14,390 nucleotides of DNA. Source: JBNKFQ01 sp050289385 (GTDB lineage Bacteria; Pseudomonadota; Gammaproteobacteria; Pseudomonadales; Porticoccaceae). The stretch is from positions 1 through 14,390 of the forward strand of contig JBNKFQ010000100.1 of NCBI GenBank assembly GCA_050289385.1, written 5' to 3'. The position numbers were made by a program, and so were the translations under genes. The notes beneath the pieces were generated by a model that ran no database searches, had not been told where the DNA came from, and worked only from the letters and a program-made list of their open reading frames with translations. This document shows, piece by piece, positions 1 to 6,041 of this stretch (the first letter of the stretch is position 1; each line of letters starts with the position of its first letter).

Positions 1-4
1 GAAC

Positions 5-1327
5 ATGGGAGCGCGACCCGTGGAAGTAGCCTTGATGGTCTTTGCTTTTCTGTTACTGCTGGCGCTCGGCATTCCGATCTATGCCGCGCTGTTTTTGGCA
101 TCGACAGCTGCCCTGATGTCGATGGATGGCTGGAGCGGGTTCGAACAGGTGGCAGAAATTGTATTTGCCCGACTCGATACTTATATGTTCGTAGCGATCC
201 CGTTATTTGCCCTGATGGCGCAAATTCTGGTGCCAACCGACGCTGTTGCGGATCTGTATCGGGGAGTCGAACGGCTTACCAGACGCTTCAAAGGTAGTCT
301 GGGAATCGCTACCATTGGTGTTGCTACCGTGTTCTCTTCCATTTCGGGTTCATCGGTGGCGACTGCGATGACCCTGAGTGATGTCTCCATTCCACAGATG
401 TTATGTCACGGCTACTCAACACGGGCGGCTTATGGTCTGGTCGCAGCCGGTGGAACATTGGGTATTCTGATTCCACCCTCCATCGCCCTGATTATTTACG
501 GAATGATCGCAGATGTTTCGATAGCCGCTCTTTTTATCGCAGCACTGGCACCAGCCCTGCTGTTAATTGCAGTATTTTCCATCTACACCCTTGCCACACA
601 AAATATTGCCTCTCACAAAAACCGCGAACCAGACAGCGCATCAGTGCCCATCGACTCATCACACACCGAGGCGGCTGCCAACTACCGAACCAGCCGGGTT
701 CTTTTACCATTGACTTTACCGGTATTGATCATCGGAGGCATGTACCAGGGAATCTTCACTCCCTCGGAAGCCGGAGCAGTAGGCGTTGCCGGAGCGACCT
801 TGCTGGCCGCTATTTGCTACAAGCAATTGACTATATCTTCGCTCAATATCGCAGCTCAACGCGCCACTCAGACCAGTGGCATGGTATTCGCCATTATTGC
901 CGGCGCAGCCGTGTTCAGCCATGTAATCGTGGTGAGCGAATTCCCCGGGGCGGTGCTGAAGGTGGTCATGAGCTGGAACCTGGATCTTACTACCTTCCTG
1001 ATTGGAGTCATGCTTGCCATTTTTATTATGGGTATGTTTCTGGAAGGTGCGGCGATTATCCTGGTGACGACCCCGATAATCTTGCCACTACTGGATCAGT
1101 ACGGAATTGACCCTGTATGGTATGGAATCCTGTTGGTCATCAACCTCGAAATGTCTCTGATATCGCCCCCGGTCGGGCTCAATCTGATAGTCATCAAGGG
1201 CGCGACCAGGGCAGATACCATGGAAGTGATTACCGGTGCTCTGCCGTATGTAGCACTGATGATGCTGGTGCTACTCTTACTTATAGTGTTCCCCGGCATA
1301 GCTCTGTATTTGCCGGCAACAATTTAG
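5..1327 (+). CDS. dctM: TRAP transporter large permease subunit (DctM family)
   Basis: Inner-membrane transport subunit of a tripartite ATP-independent periplasmic (TRAP) carrier. With a periplasmic binding protein (DctP) and a small membrane subunit (DctQ) it imports organic acids using an ion gradient. The 440-aa product has the usual family length and is almost entirely hydrophobic helices. Family landmarks are SGSSVATA (res. 114-121), AAGGTLGILIPPS (147-159), GIFTPSEAGAVGV (249-261), TPIILPL (356-362) and ISPPVGLNL (386-394). A hydrophilic loop lies at about 200-228. The ATG at base 5 gives a normal DctM N terminus, but its ribosome binding site is outside the window, so the start is not proven; Met11 is an alternative. 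DctP and DctQ genes are expected just upstream, beyond the edge. A LysR gene follows after 33 bp. The substrate cannot be read from this subunit; C4-dicarboxylates are only the classic example. Confidence 0.93.
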   Translation: MGARPVEVALMVFAFLLLLALGIPIYAALFLASTAALMSMDGWSGFEQVAEIVFARLDTYMFVAIPLFALMAQILVPTDAVADLYRGVERLTRRFKGSLGIATIGVATVFSSISGSSVATAMTLSDVSIPQMLCHGYSTRAAYGLVAAGGTLGILIPPSIALIIYGMIADVSIAALFIAALAPALLLIAVFSIYTLATQNIASHKNREPDSASVPIDSSHTEAAANYRTSRVLLPLTLPVLIIGGMYQGIFTPSEAGAVGVAGATLLAAICYKQLTISSLNIAAQRATQTSGMVFAIIAGAAVFSHVIVVSEFPGAVLKVVMSWNLDLTTFLIGVMLAIFIMGMFLEGAAIILVTTPIILPLLDQYGIDPVWYGILLVINLEMSLISPPVGLNLIVIKGATRADTMEVITGALPYVALMMLVLLLLIVFPGIALYLPATI

Positions 1328-1360
1328 TGTCAACAGAGTCTCGAGAGGTGGCGCGCAACC

Positions 1361-2320
1361 ATGGACTTCAAACAGCTAAAAGCCCTTGTCTGTATAGCGG
1401 ATTCAGGCAGCTTTACTCGAGCGGCGCAGCAATGCAACACCGTGCAGCCCGCCCTTAGCACTCAAATAGCAAACCTGGAAGAAGAAGTTGGGGCAAAGCT
1501 CTTTGTGCGCTCATCACAGGGCGTTACCCTGACAGAAACTGGCCTCAAGCTTTACACTCACGCGCAAAGACTGATCAAGGCCAGGGATGAGGCCATGCAG
1601 GACATACAGTCATCGGTAGACCACCCAAAAGGCACAGTTCAAATTGGCTGCATCAACAGCCTGTCGGGCCTGTTGGGACCAGGCATCATTGCGTCGGTTC
1701 GCGATCAATACCCCGATATTCAACTCAGTTTTTCTGCTAGCGGCGGTGGCAACCTTTATAAGGCGTTGCTGGATTCGAGCCTGGATATGGCCATTCTGTT
1801 CAAGGATATCCGTATCGAAAGTGACGATGGCAAACCCCTGCACCAGGAAGATCTTTTTTCTTCAACGCCGCTGGAATGTCAAGAATTGTTTGAAGAAGAG
1901 TTGCTGCTGTTTTCGGCGGAAAATGGCGACAAGGAAGGTTCTTCCGAGAGCATATCGCCACAATCTCTGTTCAAGCTTCCCTTGCTAATACCACCGATGG
2001 GGCACGCTATCAGCAAAAGTCTCTTATGGTTGTATACACAGAGCGGTCAGGAACTGCATGTCGTTGCCTGTTCCGATGCTGTTGAAGTGATTCAAAAACT
2101 GGTCAAGCGTGGTCTGGGGCACACACTGCTGGCTTCCAGCCTGACTCTGGACGACGGTTTTAACGATGGCATTCTGGCACGCCGGATTCAGGGTTATCGT
2201 TTTAAACGGCAAGTCGTATTGTGCTGCTCACCACACGCCGATATGTTTGCAAGTGCACGCGCTACAAAGACTGCGATAACAGACTATGCAGGCGCAATTC
2301 TCCCTCACACCGGACCCTAA
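1361..2320 (+). CDS. LysR family transcriptional regulator
   Basis: DNA-binding regulator of 319 aa, slightly longer than the usual ~300. The N-terminal winged helix-turn-helix covers about res. 2-62, with the typical SGSFTRAAQQCN and QPALSTQIANLEEEVG segments followed by LFVR and TETG. A linker helix leads to a periplasmic-binding-like effector domain (about 90-310), which carries an acidic, serine-rich stretch around 155-205. The start ATG has a purine-rich GAGAGG about 12 bases upstream. The gene lies 33 bp after the TRAP permease and 2 bp before a secreted hydrolase, all on the same strand. It therefore probably sits inside the operon rather than divergent from it, as is more common for LysR genes. 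It likely senses the transported or released acid and controls these neighbours; target and effector are unknown. Confidence 0.93.
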   Translation: MDFKQLKALVCIADSGSFTRAAQQCNTVQPALSTQIANLEEEVGAKLFVRSSQGVTLTETGLKLYTHAQRLIKARDEAMQDIQSSVDHPKGTVQIGCINSLSGLLGPGIIASVRDQYPDIQLSFSASGGGNLYKALLDSSLDMAILFKDIRIESDDGKPLHQEDLFSSTPLECQELFEEELLLFSAENGDKEGSSESISPQSLFKLPLLIPPMGHAISKSLLWLYTQSGQELHVVACSDAVEVIQKLVKRGLGHTLLASSLTLDDGFNDGILARRIQGYRFKRQVVLCCSPHADMFASARATKTAITDYAGAILPHTGP

Positions 2321-2322
2321 TC

Positions 2323-3219
2323 ATGACACGAATTGTAAACCTCGCTCTGCTGATGTTTTTCATGACTCCCTGCTTTGCCGGGAACGAAATTTATTACAGA
2401 GACCTGAGACACCACTATTACTATGACAACACACTTCCCCTTGATGCAAAGGTAAATCATGTATCAAAGGACGGAAGTCATAGCGAACTGATTTTCAGAA
2501 GTCACGATGGAGAAATAATCCACGCATCCGTTACCCTGCCGCCAGGCTACCGCTCTGACAAACAATATCCACTTTACCTTGGTGACTCGACTTTGCCAGG
2601 CGCAAAGTATCTGGAAGAAAAAGAATTTATTCAGGCCGATATTTCCTTGCGCCTGCAAGGAAAGGGTATTCATCCCGGCTTGAGTAATAGCGACGGCAGC
2701 GCACCTTTTGCCACAATATGGGCACGCCAGAATGCTGTCATTGATTACCGGCGATTGCTGGATTTTATAAAGAACAATTACTCTGTCGATAACAACAGGG
2801 TAATTGCAGGCGGTCGTTCCAGAATGGGCAGAATCGTCACCATACTCGCTGCAAATGATCCACGTGTTACCGGAGTGATTGCCGCCTCCACCAGTTCCGA
2901 CTGGTTGAAAACAGTCAAGACAACCCAACACTCGGGATTTCGCAAAATATTGGATCAAGCGTGGTTTACCGACGACTTTTATCAGCAAATTATGGCGCCC
3001 ATCGACCCGAAGTATTTTGCCAGGTATGTTCAGGTACCGGTGCTGATTCTGCACGGTATGGCCGATGAAATCGTTACCATTGACGGCGCACAACGCCTAA
3101 AACAAGCGCTGGGTTCACAAGCCACAATAATAACTTACCCGGGTGCCGGGCACGCGCTTCGGCTGCCTGAGGCCGTCGCCGATACAGACCAATGGCTAAC
3201 ACAACAATTTTTCCCGTAA
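2323..3219 (+). CDS. secreted alpha/beta hydrolase, S9/dienelactone-hydrolase-like
   Basis: Predicted exported serine hydrolase of 298 aa. The start is ATG 2323, two bases after the LysR stop, because it gives a clean signal peptide (hydrophobic res. 4-16, cleavage likely after CFA at 17-19). An in-frame ATG at 2221 would add 34 charged, cysteine-rich residues inside the LysR gene and is unlikely. The order fits the fold: PPGY (73-76), nucleophile region GGRSRMG (163-169, Ser166), acid in HGMADEIV (Asp248) and GAGHAL (His277). Two things are odd. The position two after the serine is Met instead of the usual Gly, and the HG(G) oxyanion motif normally after the PPGY strand is replaced by YLGDS (85-89). 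The tight junction suggests translational coupling with the regulator. It could be a peptidase or an esterase; the substrate is unknown. Confidence 0.85.
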   Translation: MTRIVNLALLMFFMTPCFAGNEIYYRDLRHHYYYDNTLPLDAKVNHVSKDGSHSELIFRSHDGEIIHASVTLPPGYRSDKQYPLYLGDSTLPGAKYLEEKEFIQADISLRLQGKGIHPGLSNSDGSAPFATIWARQNAVIDYRRLLDFIKNNYSVDNNRVIAGGRSRMGRIVTILAANDPRVTGVIAASTSSDWLKTVKTTQHSGFRKILDQAWFTDDFYQQIMAPIDPKYFARYVQVPVLILHGMADEIVTIDGAQRLKQALGSQATIITYPGAGHALRLPEAVADTDQWLTQQFFP

Positions 3220-3258
3220 TTTCCGGGGCCTGTTAATAATTTCATGTTTTCAGAATTG

Positions 3259-3273
3259 AGGTCACCTTGACCT
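3259..3273. promoter_or_regulatory. perfect palindrome AGGTCA-N3-TGACCT, candidate operator
   Basis: Two 6-bp arms, AGGTCA (3259-3264) and TGACCT (3268-3273), are exact reverse complements around a 3-bp spacer. The right arm overlaps a TTGACC hexamer (3267-3272) that could serve as a -35 element for the esterase gene starting at 3357. A protein bound here would block that promoter. No binding protein can be assigned; the upstream LysR and an unseen TetR/GntR-type regulator are both possible. Confidence 0.4.
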
Positions 3274-3293
3274 TGCCGCCGAGCGAGGATAAT
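3267..3293 (+). promoter_or_regulatory. candidate sigma-70-type promoter of the secreted esterase
   Basis: TTGACC (3267-3272) matches five of six -35 bases. GATAAT (3288-3293) matches five of six -10 bases. The 15-bp spacer is shorter than the ideal 17, which lowers confidence. The esterase start lies about 60 bp downstream, a normal leader length, and CGGAG just before the ATG is its likely ribosome binding site. Confidence 0.35.
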
Positions 3294-3356
3294 GTAGCGT
3301 TACCAGCCTGCGAATAAATCAAGATATCCTTACTACTCTTCCCGCGGAGACAAGCA

Positions 3357-4478
3357 ATGAAATACCTGATCAATCTTGCTTTACCCACCATGGCATTACT
3401 CACAGCCTTAAGCGCTACAGCAAGTGAACAAGAAGAAAACCCGACCAGACCTTATATTGACGACAACGGCACCGTTTATTTGCCAGAGGTCGAAGTTCCC
3501 CTTTCACCCCTGCTCAGCGAAGATTCTCGCGAAGCAATGAAGAAACGACTGACTTATTACCTGAAAGGCGGTGGCAGTGGTGACAAAAAGTGCGGCTCAC
3601 TGGAGGAGGCAAGCCTGGAAGAGTCCCCCGCTATTCGGCAGTGCATGGCCGAGAATTTCTATGTTGGTGACTGGTACAAAAGCTTGCTCAAGCTCTATGA
3701 CTTCAACATAGAACCACAGACAATGGGTGGCGTGTATACAGAAGTGTTTACACCGGCTGCCGGCATAGCTGACAAAAACCGCGATCGTGTGTTAATTAAC
3801 CTGCACGGCGGTGGCTTTCGTGGTGGTGCGCGCACCAACAGTCATCTGGAATCTGCGCCTATCGCGACCATTGGAAAAATCAAGGTAATCAGTGTCGATT
3901 ACCGCATGGCTCCCGAATATACGTTCCCGGCAGCCAGTGATGATGTTGTGGCCGTCTATCGGCAGGTTTTGAAAAAATATCAGCCGGAAAATATTGGTAT
4001 CTATGGTTGCTCTGCTGGTGGCATGCTCACTGCCGAGGCAATAGCGCGTTTTCAAAAGGAAAAGTTGCCGCTGCCCGCAGCGATTGGGTTGTTTTGTGCA
4101 TCCGCGCATAAATTTGACGGCGACTCCAAAGACATCGGGTGGCTAATGATGGGCCTTGATTTGCGGGATAATCAGAACAAGTCCAAACGAAAATCCTATT
4201 TCGATGGTATCGATACAAATGACCCACTGGTTACACCCGCCATGTCCGACAAGATTATGGCAAAATTTCCGCCATCGCTTTTAATTTCATCATCACGCGA
4301 TGCTGGGCTCAGTGGCGTTATTGCTACCCACCGACAACTGACTCGGCTTGGTGTAAAACACGATCTGCAATTGTGGGAAGGGGTGGATCACGCCTTTATA
4401 TACGACCCCAATCTTCCCGAGTCCCGGGAGGCCTATAACATTACCGTGCAGTTTTTTGAAGAGCATTTGGGTCGTTAA
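3357..4478 (+). CDS. secreted esterase/lipase, hormone-sensitive-lipase (alpha/beta hydrolase 3) family
   Basis: Serine esterase of 373 aa with a signal peptide (hydrophobic res. 4-20, cleavage likely after ATA at 20-22). It therefore acts in the periplasm or outside the cell on small acyl esters. The HSL-family oxyanion motif HGGGF is at 150-154, the nucleophile elbow GCSAG at 217-221 (Ser219), the acid probably Asp315 in SSSRD, and the histidine His345 in EGVDHAF. DYRMAPEYTFPA (181-192) is another family hallmark. An extra N-terminal segment of about 120 residues with two cysteines (79, 96) precedes the core and may form a cap or disulfide. CGGAG upstream of ATG 3357 supports the start. It has its own promoter-like sequence with an overlapping palindrome and follows the other secreted hydrolase by 137 bp. 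The natural ester is unknown. Confidence 0.92.
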   Translation: MKYLINLALPTMALLTALSATASEQEENPTRPYIDDNGTVYLPEVEVPLSPLLSEDSREAMKKRLTYYLKGGGSGDKKCGSLEEASLEESPAIRQCMAENFYVGDWYKSLLKLYDFNIEPQTMGGVYTEVFTPAAGIADKNRDRVLINLHGGGFRGGARTNSHLESAPIATIGKIKVISVDYRMAPEYTFPAASDDVVAVYRQVLKKYQPENIGIYGCSAGGMLTAEAIARFQKEKLPLPAAIGLFCASAHKFDGDSKDIGWLMMGLDLRDNQNKSKRKSYFDGIDTNDPLVTPAMSDKIMAKFPPSLLISSSRDAGLSGVIATHRQLTRLGVKHDLQLWEGVDHAFIYDPNLPESREAYNITVQFFEEHLGR

Positions 4479-4624
4479 CTGCGTCATAAATCGGAAAGCG
4501 AGCAGAGGGTAGCCCGAGAGAAATACAGTGGATTAGGGAAAATTGTCACATTCTTCCGGGGTTCGCTCTGCTGCACCCGGGCTGTCTGCTTCTCTCCGCC
4601 CCCTTGTCATCCAGGTTTGGCGTG

Positions 4625-4655
4625 TCCAAAATACTATCGCTTCCAAAATACTATC
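4625..4655 (+). repeat. tandem 14-bp direct repeat upstream of the AAA ATPase
   Basis: TCCAAAATACTATC occurs twice without mismatch, at 4625-4638 and 4642-4655, separated by GCT. The repeat period is 17 bp. The pair directly abuts the 27-bp palindrome that begins at 4655 and lies just upstream of the candidate promoter of the ATPase gene. It is probably a regulator binding region, but no protein is known to bind it. Confidence 0.7.
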
Positions 4656-4681
4656 ATTTTGTAAAATAATTTGACAAAATG
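4655..4681. promoter_or_regulatory. 27-bp near-perfect palindrome, candidate operator
   Basis: The sequence is symmetric around A4668. Outer arms CATTTTGT (4655-4662) and ACAAAATG (4674-4681) are exact reverse complements, and the centre AAATAATTT (4664-4672) is also symmetric. Twelve of thirteen base pairs match; only 4663/4673 does not. It covers the TTGACA -35 hexamer. A second symmetric element, TGACA-AAA-TGTCA (4672-4684), overlaps its right end, and GACAAA (4673-4678) is repeated in inverse as TTTGTC (4690-4695). This density of dyads suggests a cooperative operator. Confidence 0.55.
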
Positions 4682-4699
4682 TCATGCACTTTGTCGAAT
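4671..4699 (+). promoter_or_regulatory. candidate promoter of the AAA ATPase gene
   Basis: TTGACA (4671-4676) is a perfect -35 hexamer. TCGAAT (4694-4699), after an ideal 17-bp spacer, matches four of six -10 bases. The start codon at 4722 would follow a leader of roughly 15 nt, and the ribosome binding site is weak. The promoter is embedded in the palindrome cluster, so repression or autoregulation is likely. Confidence 0.4.
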
Positions 4700-4721
4700 T
4701 GTTAGCCAAAATGGTGTGATT

Positions 4722-5921
4722 ATGGATATTTCAACAATTATTGAACTGGACGAGTTGGCCAAAAAGGATGCCGGAAACTACTCCACTCACCGCAAGCTAC
4801 TTGAACTTTTGACAGAACAAGGCGGCAAACACTTTTCGGGTATTTTGGGGCCTCGGGGTGTCGGCAAGACTGTACTTCTCAAACAACTGGCCGTGAACAG
4901 CCCGGATGCGCTTTACCTGTCACTGGATACACTGGACAAAAATGAAGATATTTTTGCGCTTCTCAAAAAGCTGCATCTTGATTACGGATATCGCCTTTTC
5001 CTGCTGGATGAAATTCATTTCCACGCCAACGCCGATGAAGTGTTGAAAAAGCTTTATGACTTTCTGGATGTACAGGTTTACTTTACAAGTTCGGTTGCTC
5101 TGGCACTTAACCATTCGGCCTATGACCTTTCCCGCCGAACCCTGATATTCCAACTTTATCCCTTTTCGTTCCGGGAATACCTGCAGTTCAGGCATGGCAA
5201 ACAAATTCCTTCTTTGACACTGCAGCAGATCTTTGACAAAGAGTGGAGTCCGGAGCACATGCGAGCAGGGCAGTATTTCGAAAATTACCTGCAAGGCGGA
5301 CTCATGCCATTCGCGCTACAGGAACCCGAACCGCTGCCTATTCTGGAGCGTATCCTTGATACTGTTATCCAAAAAGATATACCCGCCGTTGCACGCCTAA
5401 GTATTGATGAACTCGACACCATTCGAAAACTGGTTCAGTTTATCGGCCTCTCCGCCGTTGACGGTATCAATTACAGTTCGCTGTCGAAAAACCTGGGAAT
5501 TACCAAATACAAGGCGGAACAATATATCGACCTGTTGGAAAAGGCTTTCATCCTTCAGAGGATATTTCCCAAAGGCACCAACGTCCTGAAAGAACCCAAG
5601 GTATTGATGGCCCTGCCTTATCGCCTGTTATTTCGCGATTATGCCGAGGCTGTCGGGGGGCTGCGGGAGGATTTTTTTGCGGAGTCCATGCGTATGTGCA
5701 ATCAATCTGTTTTCTATTTGAAAACCACACGTGGTGGAAAAACCCCGGACTACATCATGGATAACGGCGCAGAGGAAAATATTGTCATTGAAATCGGTGG
5801 CAAGAGCAAAGGTCGCCAACAATTCAAAGGAGTTTCAATGGACCGTAAAATTATCTTTGCACACAGTGATCAGACCGACGGCATAAGGCGCCCGCTTTTT
5901 ATGCTGGGTTATCTGGAGTAG
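4722..5921 (+). CDS. AAA family ATPase with C-terminal DUF4143-type domain
   Basis: Stand-alone ATPase of 399 aa. Walker A is GPRGVGKT (43-50), Walker B LFLLDEIH (92-99), with a sensor-like FTSS (121-124). The LYPFSFREYL motif (145-154) is typical of the AAA_14/DUF4143 class. A winged-helix-like segment lies around 245-285 (SSLSKNLGITKYKAEQYI). The C terminus has PDYI and IEIGGKSKG, resembling a degenerate PD-(D/E)XK nuclease core. ATG 4722 is preferred over an in-frame TTG at 4671, because that TTG is itself the -35 hexamer. Members of this class are widespread and patchily distributed, usually as single genes; their function is not established, and roles in nucleic-acid processing or toxin/antitoxin-like behaviour are only suggestions. 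No partner gene is adjacent. The next gene is convergent. Confidence 0.9.
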   Translation: MDISTIIELDELAKKDAGNYSTHRKLLELLTEQGGKHFSGILGPRGVGKTVLLKQLAVNSPDALYLSLDTLDKNEDIFALLKKLHLDYGYRLFLLDEIHFHANADEVLKKLYDFLDVQVYFTSSVALALNHSAYDLSRRTLIFQLYPFSFREYLQFRHGKQIPSLTLQQIFDKEWSPEHMRAGQYFENYLQGGLMPFALQEPEPLPILERILDTVIQKDIPAVARLSIDELDTIRKLVQFIGLSAVDGINYSSLSKNLGITKYKAEQYIDLLEKAFILQRIFPKGTNVLKEPKVLMALPYRLLFRDYAEAVGGLREDFFAESMRMCNQSVFYLKTTRGGKTPDYIMDNGAEENIVIEIGGKSKGRQQFKGVSMDRKIIFAHSDQTDGIRRPLFMLGYLE

Positions 5922-6007
5922 TGGGAAGGGTGGATATGATTTTTGCGGCGCGGGATAAAGCAAAAGCTGAGGCGGAAAAATAGATTTTTCATAAAGAAGA
6001 ACAATAA

Positions 6008-6028
6008 CGGGCCACCGATGGTGGCCCG
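6008..6028 (-). terminator. rho-independent terminator of the TonB-dependent receptor gene
   Basis: CGGGCCACC (6008-6016) and GGTGGCCCG (6020-6028) form a perfect 9-bp GC-rich stem with a 3-nt loop. Read on the minus strand the stem is followed by TTATTGTTCTTCTTT, a T-rich tail. On the plus strand the following bases are A-rich, so it is oriented for the receptor gene that ends at 6042. The 5922-6007 stretch has no gene. A weak AT hairpin at 5975-5990 is the only other structure between the convergent genes. Confidence 0.8.
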
Positions 6029-6041
6029 AAATATTAATATA

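Noticed and set aside
403..1110. 235-aa plus-strand frame overlapping the TRAP permease
   Set aside because: It lies wholly inside the permease gene in another frame, is rich in Arg/Ser/Cys/His without domains, and the permease frame has clear family motifs.
3259..3273. The palindrome equals the consensus estrogen response element half-site arrangement
   Set aside because: That element belongs to animal nuclear receptors. In this bacterial context the match is coincidental; only the dyad symmetry is meaningful.
4479..4624. Possible pseudogene or mobile-element remnant between the esterase and the ATPase
   Set aside because: No frame, terminal inverted repeats or target duplications were found; only short, unordered complementary words such as AGCAGAG/CTCTGCT.
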